A program made the translations under genes and the position numbers. From assembly GCF_902859735.1 (NCBI RefSeq), contig NZ_CADIJY010000003.1:496001-560000 (forward strand): DNA of 64,000 nt. Direction: 5' to 3'. Source of the DNA: Achromobacter aegrifaciens (GTDB taxonomy: Bacteria; Pseudomonadota; Gammaproteobacteria; Burkholderiales; Burkholderiaceae_B). How positions within the stretch are numbered: position 1 is the stretch's first letter; each line of letters opens with the position of its first letter. The notes beneath the pieces are model-generated. The model was given only the letters and a program-made list of their open reading frames with translations, did no database searches and was not told the origin of the DNA. This document shows, piece by piece, positions 27,529 through 37,303 of the stretch.

Positions 27529-27569
27529 TTGATACTGTTTTAACCCTATAATATTTTTTTCTGTATAAC
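27529..27569 (+). promoter_or_regulatory. AT-rich promoter region of the first branched-chain amino acid transport operon
   Basis: The 242-bp gap after bioY turns AT-rich near its end. It contains TATAAT (27547-27552) without a good -35 and TATAAC (27564-27569) with TTAACC 18 bp upstream. One of these probably starts the operon; which one cannot be decided by eye. Confidence 0.35.
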
Positions 27570-27630
27570 TTTAACTAGGCTCGCCCTGCCTCGACCGAGG
27601 CGCCTCAGAGCCACCACAGGAGACAAAAAC

Positions 27631-28794
27631 ATGCGCAAGCACTTCGGCTTGTCCGCGGCGGCTGCCGCCATTGCCCTGGCCCTGCCGCTACTGGCGAACG
27701 CCCAGGTCAAGGTTGGCGTGACCGTGTCCAGCACCGGCCCGGCTGCCTCGCTGGGTATCCCCGAGCGCAACACCGTGGCGCTGCTGCCCAAGGAAGTGGC
27801 TGGCCAGAAGATCGAATGGATCGTCCTGGACGACGCCACCGACACCACGCAAGCCGTCAAGAACTCGCGCAAGCTGGCCTCCGACGACAAGGTCGACGTG
27901 CTGATCGGCACCTCGGTCACGCCGGGCTCGCTCGCCATGGTCGACGTGGCTGCCGAAGCCAAAGTGCCGATGATCAGCGTGGCCGCCAGCGCCAAGATCG
28001 TCGAACCCGTGGACGACAAGCGCCGCTGGGTCTTCAAGACCCCGCAGAACGACGCCCTGATGGCCGGCGCCCTGGCTGACGCCATGGCCAAGTCCAAGGT
28101 CAAGACCCTGGGCTTCATCGGCTTTGCCGACGCCTACGGCGACGGCTGGCTGGACGTGATGCAAAAGGCCGCCAAGGCCAAGGGCATCGAGATCGTCGCT
28201 ATCGAGAAATACAGCCGCACCGACACCAGCGTGACGGGCCAGGTGCTCAAGCTGGTCGGCGCCAAGCCCGACGCCATCCTGATCGCCGGCGCCGGCACTC
28301 CGTCGGCCCTGCCGCAAAAGGAACTGAAGGCCCGCAACTACGGCGGCACCATCTACCAGACGCACGGCGCCGCCAACAACGACGTGCTGCGCGTTTGCGG
28401 CAAGGACTGCGACGGCATGCTGCTGCCGGCCGGCCCGCTGCTGGTCGCGGCCCAGCTGCCCGATAGCAACCAGGTCAAGAAGTCGGCCCTGGCCTACGTC
28501 GAAGCCTATGAAAAGGCCAACGGCGCCGGTTCGACCAACACGTTCGGCGGCCACATGTGGGACGCCGGCCAGCTGGTCGTGGCCGCGCTGCCCGTGGCGC
28601 TGAAGTCGGGCGCCAAGCCCGGCACGCCGGAATTCCGCGTCGCCATGCGCGACGCCCTGGAAGGCGTGAAGGACCTGGCCGCGTCGCAAGGCGTGTTCAA
28701 CATGTCGCCCACGGACCACGCTGGCTTTGACGAGCGTTCGCGCGTCATGGTCAAGGTGGAAGGCGGCAAGTGGGTCTACCAGCCCGGCCTGTAA
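27631..28794 (+). CDS. Branched-chain amino acid-type ABC transporter, periplasmic binding protein
   Basis: A 387-aa LivJ/LivK-type binding protein with a signal peptide (MRKHFGLSAAAAAIALALP, cleavage after NAQ). The mature start VKVGVTVSSTGPAASLGIPERN and WIVLDDATDTTQAVKNSRKL are typical of periplasmic-binding-protein-like I domains. One cysteine pair (CGKDC) may form a disulfide. First gene of a four-gene system with livH, a livM-livG fusion and livF. Relatives often transport amino acids, aromatic acids or amides, so the ligand is not certain. Confidence 0.9.
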   Translation: MRKHFGLSAAAAAIALALPLLANAQVKVGVTVSSTGPAASLGIPERNTVALLPKEVAGQKIEWIVLDDATDTTQAVKNSRKLASDDKVDVLIGTSVTPGSLAMVDVAAEAKVPMISVAASAKIVEPVDDKRRWVFKTPQNDALMAGALADAMAKSKVKTLGFIGFADAYGDGWLDVMQKAAKAKGIEIVAIEKYSRTDTSVTGQVLKLVGAKPDAILIAGAGTPSALPQKELKARNYGGTIYQTHGAANNDVLRVCGKDCDGMLLPAGPLLVAAQLPDSNQVKKSALAYVEAYEKANGAGSTNTFGGHMWDAGQLVVAALPVALKSGAKPGTPEFRVAMRDALEGVKDLAASQGVFNMSPTDHAGFDERSRVMVKVEGGKWVYQPGL

Positions 28795-28817
28795 TCCTCC
28801 AGGATCGCCCGATCCAA

Positions 28818-28890
28818 GGGTGTGCAAAGCGCGGCGGCGCCCGCCGCGCGGCACCCTAGCAATGCTTCGCACCGGCCTTTCCGGCCGGTG
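28818..28890 (+). other. Two GC-rich hairpins between the binding-protein gene and livH
   Basis: GCGCGGCGG (28829-28837) pairs with 28841-28849, extended by GGGTG/CACCC (28818-28822 with 28852-28856). CACCGGCC (28870-28877) pairs with 28883-28890. Neither is followed by a T run. Such hairpins commonly protect or partly separate the abundant binding-protein message from the permease genes. Confidence 0.5.
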
Positions 28891-28945
28891 TGTCGTATCA
28901 GTGTCCCGGGTGCGGCCGGAACACCAGAATAAATAAGGTTGTTAG

Positions 28946-29983
28946 ATGGATTCCTCAATTGCGCTGATCCTGCTGCAAGACGGTGTCGTCAACGGCGCCA
29001 TCTATGCCCTCCTGGGCATGGCTCTGGTGCTGGTGTTCGCCGTTACGCGCGTCATTTTCATTCCCCAGGGCGAGTTCGTGGCGTTCGGCGCCCTGACCCT
29101 GGCCATGCTGGTGGACGGCAAAGTGCCGGGCACCGCCTATCTCCTGCCGCTGCTGGGCATCGTCTGCCTGGCGCTCGAGCTGCTGCGCGCGCTGCGCACC
29201 CGCAGCGCAGCCGCCTTGCCCAAGGCCATCGCCACCTGTGTGGTTCTGCCGCTGGCGCTGCTCTGGCTGACCGTGACCTACACCGCACCCGGCAATTCGC
29301 TGTGGCTGAACATGCTGCTGACGCTGCTGCTGGTGATCCCGATGGGTCCGATGGTCTACCGCATCGTCTACCAGCCGCTGGCCGAAGCCACCGTGCTGGT
29401 GCTGCTGATCGTTTCCGTGGCCGTGCACTTCGCGCTCACCGGCCTGGCGCTGGTCTTCTTCGGCGCCGAAGGCTGGCGCACTCCGGCCTTCGTCAGCGGC
29501 CAGGTCGACCTGGGCTTCATGACCTGGTCGGCGCAAAGCCTGTTCGTGGTGGCGACATGCGCCATCCTGATCATCGGCCTGTGGCTGTTCTTCGGCAAGA
29601 CGCTGTATGGCCGCGCGCTGCGCGCCACGGCCGTCAACCGCCGCGGCGCCCGCCTGGTCGGCATCAGCACCACCATGTCCGGCAGCCTGACCTTCACGCT
29701 GGCCGTTGCCATCGGCGCCATGTCCGGCATGCTGATCGCGCCCATCACCACCGTGTACTACGACACCGGCTTCCTGATCGGCCTGAAGGGCTTTGTCGGC
29801 GCCATCATCGGCGGGCTGGCCAGCTACCCCGTGGCGGCCGCGGGCTCGCTGCTGGTGGGCGTGCTGGAGTCCTTCTCGTCCTTCTGGGCCAGCGCCTACA
29901 AGGAAGTGATTGTCTTCACCCTGATTATCCCGGTTCTGGTCTGGCGTTCGTTCAGCACCCATCACGTGGACGAAGAGGAATAA
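28946..29983 (+). CDS. livH: Branched-chain amino acid-type ABC permease LivH
   Basis: A 345-aa membrane permease. [19 protein letters not shown] and [17 protein letters not shown] match the LivH start, and [25 protein letters not shown] and [17 protein letters not shown] the C-terminal half. It is about 50 residues longer than E. coli LivH because of an extra segment around residues 60-120 ([16 protein letters not shown] and following hydrophobic stretch). It follows the binding-protein gene after a hairpin-rich gap and is five bases upstream of the livM-livG fusion. Confidence 0.9.
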   Translation: MDSSIALILLQDGVVNGAIYALLGMALVLVFAVTRVIFIPQGEFVAFGALTLAMLVDGKVPGTAYLLPLLGIVCLALELLRALRTRSAAALPKAIATCVVLPLALLWLTVTYTAPGNSLWLNMLLTLLLVIPMGPMVYRIVYQPLAEATVLVLLIVSVAVHFALTGLALVFFGAEGWRTPAFVSGQVDLGFMTWSAQSLFVVATCAILIIGLWLFFGKTLYGRALRATAVNRRGARLVGISTTMSGSLTFTLAVAIGAMSGMLIAPITTVYYDTGFLIGLKGFVGAIIGGLASYPVAAAGSLLVGVLESFSSFWASAYKEVIVFTLIIPVLVWRSFSTHHVDEEE

Positions 29984-29988
29984 ACGTC

Positions 29989-31824
29989 ATGAACCGCATT
30001 CTGCTTGCCGTCTTCATCGTCGTCCTGGCGGGCCTGCCACTGCTGCCGGTCACGCCCGAATTCTGGGTGACGCAACTCAATTACATCGGGCTGGCCAGCC
30101 TGGTGGTGCTGGGCCTGGTGCTCTTGACCGGCGTGGGCGGCCTGACCTCGTTCGGCCAGGCGGCGTTCGTGGGCCTGGGCGCCTACACCACCGCCTACCT
30201 GACCACGCAATACGATGTCTCGCCCTGGCTGGCGTTGCCGGCCGGGCTGATCCTGACGGCCGTCGTGGCCTACCTGCTGGGCGCGATCACCCTGCGCCTG
30301 TCGGGCCACTACCTGCCGCTGGGCACCATCGCCTGGGGCCTGTCGCTGTACTTCCTGTTCGGCAATATCGACTGGCTGGGCAAGCATGACGGCATCGCCG
30401 GCATCGAGCCCATCAGCATCTTCGGCATGTCCCTGGCCAGCGGCCGCCACATCTATTACCTGATCTGGGTGTTCGTGCTGCTGGCGCTGTGGGCGACCCG
30501 CAACCTGCTGAACTCGCGTCCGGGCCGCGCCATCCGCGCGCTCAAGAGCGGCGCCGGCATGGCCGAGTCCATGGGCGTGAACACCGCCGCCTACAAGGTC
30601 GTGATCTTCGTCTGGGCGGCGCTGCTGGCCTGCGTCTCGGGTTGGCTCTACGCGCACATGCAGCGCGCCGTCAGCCCCAGCCCGTTCGGCATCAACTACG
30701 GCATCGAGTACCTGTTCATGGCGGTGGTCGGCGGCGCCGGCTATGTCTGGGGCGCCCTGCTGGGCTCCAGCGTCATCCTGGTGCTGAAGGACCAGTTGCA
30801 GAACTTGCTGCCCAAGCTGCTGGACACCAACGCCAACTTCGAGATGATCGTCTTCGGCGTGCTGCTGATCCTGATGCTGCAATACGCCCGCAACGGCCTT
30901 TGGCCGATCCTGGCGGGCTGGTGGGACAGCATCACCGGCGCCGACAGCTCGCGCCGCAATCTGGCGCCGCCCGCGTCCGCGCCGGCCCTGCCGACGCGCG
31001 TGCGCCCGCAAGCCGGCCAGGTGGTGCTTGAAGTCGACGCCATCCGCAAGGAATTCGGCGGGCTGGTCGCCGTCAACGATATTTCCTTCAAGGTCGCGTC
31101 CGGCGAGATCATGGGCCTGATCGGTCCGAACGGCGCCGGCAAGAGCACGACCTTCAACCTGATCAGCGGCGTGCTGCCGGTGACGCGAGGCAAGGTTACC
31201 TTCATGGGCCAGCGCATCGACAGCCGTTCGGCGCGCGACATCGCCAAGCTGGGCGTGGGTCGCACCTTCCAGCACGTGCAGCTGCTGCCCGGCATGACCG
31301 TGCTGGAAAACGTGGCGCTAGGCGCGCACCTGCGCTCCGACGTCGGCGTGCTGGCGGGCGCCCTGCATTCGGACCGCGCCCGCGAGGCGCAGCTGCTGCA
31401 CGAGGCCGCCGAACAGATCAAGCGCGTCGGCCTGGGCGAGTACCTGTACGAGCAGGCCGGCAACCTGGCGCTGGGCCAGCAACGCATCCTGGAAATCGCG
31501 CGCGCCCTGGCCGCCGACCCCGTGCTGCTGCTGCTGGACGAACCCGCCGCAGGCCTGCGCTACAAGGAAAAGCAGGACCTGGCGCGCGTGCTGGAACAGT
31601 TGCGCGCCGAGGGCATGAGCATTCTGCTCGTCGAACACGATATGGATTTTGTGATGCGTCTGACCAACCACCTCGTGGTGATGGATTTCGGCACCAAGCT
31701 GGCGGAAGGCGTGCCGGCCGACGTGCAAAAGAACCCGGCGGTGCTGGAAGCCTACCTGGGCGGCATCGATGATGACCTGCCCGAAGCGGACCAGGCCAAG
31801 CCCGTGTCGGCAGGAGGCGTGTGA
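29989..31824 (+). CDS. livM: Fused LivM permease and LivG ATPase
   Basis: One 611-aa frame joins two transporter subunits. Residues 1-~320 are a LivM-type permease with about ten hydrophobic segments ([42 protein letters not shown]). A Pro/Ala-rich linker around 330-350 leads to a LivG-type ATPase: Walker [10 protein letters not shown], signature-like [15 protein letters not shown], Walker [12 protein letters not shown] and switch His in LVEHDMD. The frame is open far upstream through livH, but [12 protein letters not shown] at 29989 is the natural permease start. TGATG overlap couples it to livF. LivM-LivG fusions are known in proteobacteria; here all catalytic residues look intact. Confidence 0.92.
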   Translation: MNRILLAVFIVVLAGLPLLPVTPEFWVTQLNYIGLASLVVLGLVLLTGVGGLTSFGQAAFVGLGAYTTAYLTTQYDVSPWLALPAGLILTAVVAYLLGAITLRLSGHYLPLGTIAWGLSLYFLFGNIDWLGKHDGIAGIEPISIFGMSLASGRHIYYLIWVFVLLALWATRNLLNSRPGRAIRALKSGAGMAESMGVNTAAYKVVIFVWAALLACVSGWLYAHMQRAVSPSPFGINYGIEYLFMAVVGGAGYVWGALLGSSVILVLKDQLQNLLPKLLDTNANFEMIVFGVLLILMLQYARNGLWPILAGWWDSITGADSSRRNLAPPASAPALPTRVRPQAGQVVLEVDAIRKEFGGLVAVNDISFKVASGEIMGLIGPNGAGKSTTFNLISGVLPVTRGKVTFMGQRIDSRSARDIAKLGVGRTFQHVQLLPGMTVLENVALGAHLRSDVGVLAGALHSDRAREAQLLHEAAEQIKRVGLGEYLYEQAGNLALGQQRILEIARALAADPVLLLLDEPAAGLRYKEKQDLARVLEQLRAEGMSILLVEHDMDFVMRLTNHLVVMDFGTKLAEGVPADVQKNPAVLEAYLGGIDDDLPEADQAKPVSAGGV

Positions 31825-32576
31825 TGAGCGCTCCCGTACTCGAAGTCAGCAACCTGTCTGCCCGCTACGGCAAGGTGGGCGCGCTGGTGGGCGCCTCGCT
31901 CACCGTGCCCGCCGGCAGCATCGTCACGGTGATCGGCGCCAACGGCGCCGGCAAGTCCACCATGCTGAACGCCATGATGGGCTCGCTGCCCCAGACCGGC
32001 CACGCGGCCGGCACCGTGCAATACGCCGGCACCGACGTATCGGGCTGGCAGGTCGAGCGCCGCGTCGCGGCTGGCATGTCGCTGGTGCCAGAGCGCCGCG
32101 AACTGTTCGGCACCATGTCGGTGGAAGACAACCTGCTGCTGGGCGGGTTCCGCCGCTACCGCGCCCGCGAAAGCGGCTGGCGCGACACGCTGAACGAAGT
32201 CTTCGACCTGTTCCCGCGGCTGCGCGAGCGCCGCGCCCAGCAGGCCGGCACGCTGTCGGGCGGCGAACGCCAAATGCTGGCCGTCGGCCGTGCATTGATG
32301 GCCAAGCCCAATCTGCTGATGCTCGATGAGCCCAGCCTGGGCCTGGCGCCGCGCATCGTGCGCGAGATCTTCCACATCATCGCGCGCCTGCGCGAGACCG
32401 GCGTGGCAATCCTGCTGGTGGAACAGAACGCGCGCGCGGCGTTGCAGGTGGCCGATTACGGCTACGTGCTGGAAACCGGCGAAGTCATCCTGCACGGCCC
32501 GGCGCGCGAGCTGGCCGGCGACCCGAAGGTCATCGAAAGCTATCTGGGCCTGGGCAAGGGCGGCGAGCAAAGCTGA
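31824..32576 (+). CDS. livF: Branched-chain amino acid-type ABC ATPase LivF
   Basis: A 250-aa ATPase, partner of the LivG half of the preceding fusion. Walker [10 protein letters not shown], signature [16 protein letters not shown], Walker [14 protein letters not shown] and the terminal YLGLG are typical. ATG at 31824 is preferred over the GTG at 31821 because AGGAGG lies six bases before it. Last gene of the system, ending at a terminator. Confidence 0.93.
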   Translation: MSAPVLEVSNLSARYGKVGALVGASLTVPAGSIVTVIGANGAGKSTMLNAMMGSLPQTGHAAGTVQYAGTDVSGWQVERRVAAGMSLVPERRELFGTMSVEDNLLLGGFRRYRARESGWRDTLNEVFDLFPRLRERRAQQAGTLSGGERQMLAVGRALMAKPNLLMLDEPSLGLAPRIVREIFHIIARLRETGVAILLVEQNARAALQVADYGYVLETGEVILHGPARELAGDPKVIESYLGLGKGGEQS

Positions 32577-32596
32577 CCGACCCCGAGCACACGAAG

Positions 32597-32628
32597 AGCC
32601 GGACGCCGCAGGGTGTCCGGCTTTTTTT
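32597..32628 (+). terminator. Rho-independent terminator after livF
   Basis: AGCCGGAC (32597-32604) pairs with GTCCGGCT (32615-32622) and is followed by a run of seven or more T. Confidence 0.88.
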
Positions 32629-33026
32629 TATCGTTCGAAGACCTCGACCACCCGGAACCGTTCGCACACCAGCACCAGGTCCGGCGCATAGCCGCCGTTG
32701 CGGTCGAAATAAGCGATGTGCGCATCGCGCCATGCCTCGTACGGGCCTTCGCCTTCGGCCAGCGCGAACGCCTCGTCCACCTGATCGAAGCGCTGGATCA
32801 GCACGCTGAGCGTCTCGATCACGCAAGCCGGGCGGCCCGAGCCGTCCAGCACCACGTCACGCCGACCGGCCTCGGGCACAGGTTCCTGTTCGTTGAAGTC
32901 GCGCAACGCGCCGCAGGTGGCGGTCTTCGTGCCGGCCAGCACCAGCGCAAGCAATTCGTCGGCTAACTCGGGCGAGTCGCCGAACTGGAAGGTCACGGCG
33001 TTTTCATAGGGGGCAGGTGGTTTCAT
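32628..33026 (-). CDS. ASCH-domain protein
   Basis: A 132-aa single-domain protein of the ASCH superfamily (PUA-like fold, predicted RNA-binding or RNA-modifying). FGDSPELADELLALVLAGTKTATCGAL contains the GxKxxT-type element (split description: LAGTKTAT), followed by VLDGSGRPACVIET and DEAFALAEGEGPYEAWRDAH. The start at 33026 makes an ATGA overlap with the end of the phospholipase C frame, so it is coupled to that gene; an ATG at 33041 is less likely. Biological role unknown. Some ASCH proteins hydrolyse N4-acetylcytidine, but that cannot be claimed here. Confidence 0.82.
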   Translation of the reverse strand: MKPPAPYENAVTFQFGDSPELADELLALVLAGTKTATCGALRDFNEQEPVPEAGRRDVVLDGSGRPACVIETLSVLIQRFDQVDEAFALAEGEGPYEAWRDAHIAYFDRNGGYAPDLVLVCERFRVVEVFER

Positions 33027-35168
33027 GCCTGGGGTATCCATTGCAATATCAGCTCCTGTCCCATCGCGGGATCGGAAGTGGAGGGGGCGCCGGTTTCGAT
33101 GCGGCCGGCCAGACGCCGCGTGTAGGTTGGATCGCCGCTTTCGCGCACGGTCAGGTCATACCATCCCGCGCTGCGGGTCATGTCCCAGGACAGGCTGACC
33201 GTCTCGCCGGGAGCGAGCGTCGCATCCTCTTCCTGGGGATAGCCGTAGGCGTTGGCATCCACCCGGAATGAACGGGCCTGCGGGGCGGGGTTGCGCAGCG
33301 TCAGTTGCAGCGATGCGCCAGGCCCCTGGTAGGCGGCCAAGACCTCCAGCGCCGGCAGGCCGGCGCGGCCGGTGCAATGGCGATGGAAACCGTTGGGACC
33401 CAGCACCCACAGATCGTAGCGTCCATCGTCAGCGGCGGTCTGCCATGCGCCCTCCAGGTGCTTGCCGGCTTCCACGGTGTAGCGGCGCGGGCCGCGGTCC
33501 AGATGCAGCCGGTCATAGACGTGCAGCACCGCGCCCGCCGTGCCGCTGTTCTCGAAACGCAGCGTGACGCTTGCCGCGTCCGCGCGCGCGTGGACCTGCA
33601 ACGCATAGGGTAGGGGGCGCGACGGGCGCGTGCCCGCCTGCTGCCGCGCCGGCCCCGGCTGCAGCGGCGCGGGCGGCGTGACGGTGCCCGGCAGCGCCGA
33701 TGCGAGGCCGGCGCGTTCGGCGGTGGCTGGAAAGCCGCTGGGCAGGCCTGCGCCGTCCGGCGCGGCGAAAATCGAAGATCGAGGTCAGGTCGCCACAGAC
33801 CGCGCGCCGCCACGGCGAGATATTGGGCTCGGCCACGCCGAAGCGTTGCTCGATGAAGCGCAGCACGGAAGTGTGGTCGAACACTTGGGAGTTGACCCAG
33901 CCGCCCTTGGTCCAGGGCGACAGCACGTACATGGGCACGCGCGGACCCAGGCCGTAGACGCCGTGCAAATGCGCCAGCGTGTCGTCCTTCTCTGCGCCGG
34001 CGACGATCTCGTGATACTCGCCGCGCGTATTTACCGTGGACGCCCCGGCCAGCGCGCCCGATGCATCGCGCGCAGGCGGTGCGGGCGGCGGCATGTGGTC
34101 GAAGAAGCCGTCGTTTTCGTCGAACATCAGCAACAGGACGGTCTTGCTCCAGACCTCCGGGTTGGCCGTCAACGCATCCAGCACCCGGGCCGTGTAGTCG
34201 GCGCCTTGCGCCGGGCTGGACGGGCTGGGATGCTCGGAGCCGGCCTTCGTGGCGCAGATCCACGAGACCTGCGGCAGCGTGCCGTCCAGCACGTCCTGGC
34301 GCAGCAGGTCCAGGCCGCGGGTGGTGAGCGCCTTTTCCTTCAGCGCGGCCGCCGCGCCCGGCGCGCCATGGTAGGCGTCGCGGTAGGCCTTGAAGCCGGC
34401 GGTCGGGTTCAGCGAATAATTGTCCGCCATGTTCTGGTAGATGCGCCAGCTGATGCCGGCGGCCTCCAGGCGTTCGGGATAGGTCGTCCAGGTGTAGGCG
34501 CGCGCCGGATCGCCGCCCGTGAGCTTGTTGTAGGTATTGCCCAAGGCCGGGCCGTTGCCGCGGCCCAGGCCGTCGTTGGTGCCGGTCCAGACGAACAGCC
34601 GGTTGGTGTTGGTGCCGCCGGTGAACGAGCAGTGATAGGCGTCGCAGACCGTGAAGGCGCGCGCCATGGCGTACTGGAAGGGCATGTCCTCGTCCGTGAA
34701 GTACGCCATCGAATGGTTCTTCTTGGCGGCCGGCCAGTTGCCCATGCGGCCCGCGTCCCAGGCGTCCTGCGCGTTGGACCAGGTGTGCGGCGTGCTGGCC
34801 ACGCGCATGGTTTCGAAGGCCTCGCGCGTATCCAGATGGAAGGGCAGGACCGTGCGCGGCGCGCCTTCATCGGGTTTGTCGTTGTATTGCGCCCAGACGG
34901 TGCGATGGCGCGCGTCGGGGCTATCCGGCACGGGTATGGGAAAGCGGTCGCCAAACCCGCGTACGCCGGCCAGCGCGCCGAAGTAATGATCGAACGCGCG
35001 GTTCTCCTGCATGAAGATCACGATGTGTTCCACGTCGCGGATCGTGCCCGTGCGCCGCGCCGCGGGGATCGCGAGCGCGCGGCGGATGGAGGCGGGCAGC
35101 AGGGCCAGGGCGCTGCCGGCGCCGGCCAGCGTCGCGCCGCTGCGGAGAAAATCACGTCGGGTCTGCAT
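33023..35168 (-). pseudogene. Tat-exported phosphocholine-type phospholipase C, broken by a +1 frameshift
   Basis: Reading leftward from 35168, a twin-arginine signal (TRRDFLRSGATLAGAG) leads into a PF04185-type phosphoesterase: EHIVIFMQENRAFDHYFG, GGTNTNRLFVW and LLMFDENDGFFDHMPPPAPP are hallmarks of bacterial phospholipase C/acid phosphatase. After residue ~465 (SIFDF) the frame becomes nonsense. Removing one A from the A4 run at 33768-33771 restores a reading frame that continues through two beta-sandwich C-terminal domains (LRFENSGTAGAVLHVYDR, LTLRNPAPQARSF) to 33023. The restored length is about 714 aa, normal for PlcN/PlcH proteins. Without repair the product keeps the catalytic domain plus an 86-residue unrelated tail. 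It may be a true mutation, programmed slippage or a sequencing error. Confidence 0.85.
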
Positions 35169-35239
35169 GAGGCATTCCTGAGAACGACGCTGCCCGCACA
35201 GGGGCGGGCAGCAGGGAGGGGGCTGAAACGGCGGCGTTC

Positions 35240-36085
35240 CTACTTCGCGCCGGTGCTTTCCGCGTAATCCATGTACAGCTTGTGCGCGCGGCGGGCCATG
35301 GGGCCGTATTCCAGCTGGCGGTCTTCCACGCGGTTCACGTGCACCACCTTGCCGTAGTTGCCGGACGAGAACACTTCATCGGCTTCCTCGATGTCGGCGC
35401 GGGTCAGGCTGCGCTCCTGCACGTCGACGCCGTCGGCCTTCAACAGCGCCAGCACGCGGCGGCGCGTGATGCCGTTCAGGAAGGTGCCGTTGTCGGCGGG
35501 CGTGGACACCACGCCGTTCTTGGCGATCCACAGGTTGCTGGTGGCGAATTCGGCGATGTTGCCCGCGCCGTCCAGCATGATGGCGTTGTCGAAGCCCTTT
35601 TCGGCGGCCTCGCGGATGGCGCGCTGGCCGTTGGGGTACAGGCAGGACGCCTTGGCGTCGGTGGGCGCCATGTTGGGCCAGGAACGCGCAAAGCTGGAGA
35701 AGCAGGCGGAGAAGCCCTGGTCGCCCGGCATCGGCACCTTGAACACGTGCAGCACGAACTGGGTCTTGTCGGCGTCCGGCAGCAGGAAGCCGTCGGCGCA
35801 ATAGAACATGGGCTTGATGTAGAGCTCGCTGCCTTGCGGGAACTTGGCTACAGCCTGCAGGCACAGCTTTTGGATCTCTTCCCAGCCGATCTGGGGCTTC
35901 ATCAGCATTTTTTCGGCCGAGCGCACCACGCGCTGGCAATGCAGATCCAGGTCGGGCGTCAGGCCGCGGAATGCGCGCGCGCCGTCGAACACCATGCTGG
36001 CCATCCAGAAGGCGTGGTCGGCCGGGCCGAGCAATTTGGGGTTTTCAGTGGTCCAGTGACCGTTGTGCCAGAACAAGGCATCCAT
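35240..36085 (-). CDS. Class IV PLP aminotransferase (branched-chain amino acid aminotransferase-like)
   Basis: A 281-aa fold-type IV PLP enzyme. FWHNGHWTTENPKLLGPADHAFWMASMVFDGARAF (start region), the catalytic-lysine segment DAKASCLYPNGQRA, GFDNAIMLDGAGNIAEFATSNLW and FLNGITRRRVLALL are the ordered motifs of the IlvE/DAAT group. It probably exchanges amino groups between branched-chain amino acids and 2-oxoglutarate, but D-amino acid or other amine specificity cannot be excluded. It sits between the broken plc and a betaine-type binding protein, near two branched-chain amino acid transporters. Confidence 0.85.
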   Translation of the reverse strand: MDALFWHNGHWTTENPKLLGPADHAFWMASMVFDGARAFRGLTPDLDLHCQRVVRSAEKMLMKPQIGWEEIQKLCLQAVAKFPQGSELYIKPMFYCADGFLLPDADKTQFVLHVFKVPMPGDQGFSACFSSFARSWPNMAPTDAKASCLYPNGQRAIREAAEKGFDNAIMLDGAGNIAEFATSNLWIAKNGVVSTPADNGTFLNGITRRRVLALLKADGVDVQERSLTRADIEEADEVFSSGNYGKVVHVNRVEDRQLEYGPMARRAHKLYMDYAESTGAK

Positions 36086-36171
36086 GGTTGTCTTCCTTCA
36101 CTTGAATTGGGGTGGCGCTATCGGCGCGCCGAAACGTCAGGATACATGAGGCGGCGGCCGGCTTCGCGCCG

Positions 36172-37197
36172 TCATTCGCGCGCCAGCGCCGCCTGCACGC
36201 GGTCGGCTGCCTGCGCCGGCATCCATTGCCGCCAGACCCGGCCGTACTGCTTGAGGAAATAGCGCGCGGCGTCCTCGGGTTCCTTGCCTTCGTTTTCCAG
36301 CCAGCCCAGGGTGGCGTCGATGGCGTCGCTGGGCACCGTCAGCTTGCCCAGGAATTCGGCGATCTGCGGCGCCTGTTTCGCGAACTCGGCGTTCACGCCG
36401 GTGACGACGGGGTTGGGCTTGAACTCGGTGGGCACGGGATTCGCGCACTTGGGATCGGTCATGCAGGTGTAGGCGGCCTGGTCGAACGCGGGCAGTTCCA
36501 GCTTCACCAGATCCAGCGCGCCGACCAGCGAGGTGGGCGTCCAGTAGTAGAAGACGATGTCGCGTTTGCGCTTATAGGCGGACACGATGGCGGCTTTCTG
36601 CGCGGCGCCGGAGCCGGGCGCGAACATCGCGTAGTCCTTATCGAGCTTCAAGGCGCGCAGCAGGTTCTCGTTCAGGGTGCCGCAGGCCCAGCCCGCCGGG
36701 CAGCCGTAGATCCGGCCGCGGCCGGGTTCTTCGGGATCGGCGAACACGTCCTTGAAGCGCGCCAGGTCGGCCGCGGACTTCAGCTCGGGATGGCGCTCGA
36801 CGGTGTAGCGAGGCACGTACCAGCCTTCGCCGGCGTCGTAGACGTGGCCCACGCCCAGCACCTTGCCGCTGGCCAGGGCCTTCTTCCATGCACCCTCGAT
36901 CTGGCCGGGCCACACTTCCGGCGTGACGTCGACATCGCCGCGTTGCAGCGCCGCCAGCATGGGCAGGGTTTCGCCGATTTCGACCGTGGTCTTGCAGCCG
37001 TAGCCGTGTTCCAGCACATAGCGTTCGATGCCGGCCAGCACCAGGTTGGATTCCCAGTTCAGGCCGCTGAAGCGGACGGGCCGTTTGACTTCGCATACCG
37101 GCGCGGCGGAATCCGCGGCTTGACCAGCCGCGGGAAGGAGGGCTGCGGCCAGCGCCAGGGCGCCAAGGACGGGGGCGAGCGGATGCGGTTTGCGCAT
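36172..37197 (-). CDS. Orphan glycine betaine/choline-type (ProX/OpuAC) binding protein
   Basis: A 341-aa secreted binding protein with a signal peptide ending near GQAADS. RPVRFSGLNWESNLVLAGIERYVLEHGYGC, MLAALQRGDVDVTPEVWPGQ, GCPAGWACGTLNENLLRAL and DIVFYYWTPTSL follow the OpuAC fold, in which Trp/Tyr residues cage a quaternary ammonium. Several cysteines suggest disulfides. The start at 37197 (MRKPHPLAP) is chosen over an ATG at 37230 because it begins the signal peptide. No betaine permease or ATPase gene is nearby, so it must serve a transporter encoded elsewhere. A terminator separates it from the upstream liv operon. Confidence 0.87.
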   Translation of the reverse strand: MRKPHPLAPVLGALALAAALLPAAGQAADSAAPVCEVKRPVRFSGLNWESNLVLAGIERYVLEHGYGCKTTVEIGETLPMLAALQRGDVDVTPEVWPGQIEGAWKKALASGKVLGVGHVYDAGEGWYVPRYTVERHPELKSAADLARFKDVFADPEEPGRGRIYGCPAGWACGTLNENLLRALKLDKDYAMFAPGSGAAQKAAIVSAYKRKRDIVFYYWTPTSLVGALDLVKLELPAFDQAAYTCMTDPKCANPVPTEFKPNPVVTGVNAEFAKQAPQIAEFLGKLTVPSDAIDATLGWLENEGKEPEDAARYFLKQYGRVWRQWMPAQAADRVQAALARE

Positions 37198-37255
37198 GGT
37201 CAGGCACCTGTTTGGTTGGGTGCCGTTCATTGTACGGGCGGCAGCCGCCGCGCCA

Positions 37256-37287
37256 AATGAAAACGGGGCCGCATAAAGCGGCCCCGT
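37256..37287 (-). terminator. Terminator after livM of the second transport operon
   Basis: On the minus strand a 10-bp GC stem (37287-37278 with 37272-37263), five-base loop, then TTTTCATTT. Confidence 0.75.
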
Positions 37288-37303
37288 GCTTGCGCTGTCA
37301 GGA

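Noticed and set aside
28939-29988. N-terminal extension of the LivM-LivG frame through livH
   Set aside because: The extra residues are the livH gene read in another frame; the natural LivM start is at 29989.
33630-35267. A 545-codon frame antisense to the phospholipase C
   Set aside because: No ribosome site and no recognisable domain, and it runs against a strongly matched phosphoesterase.
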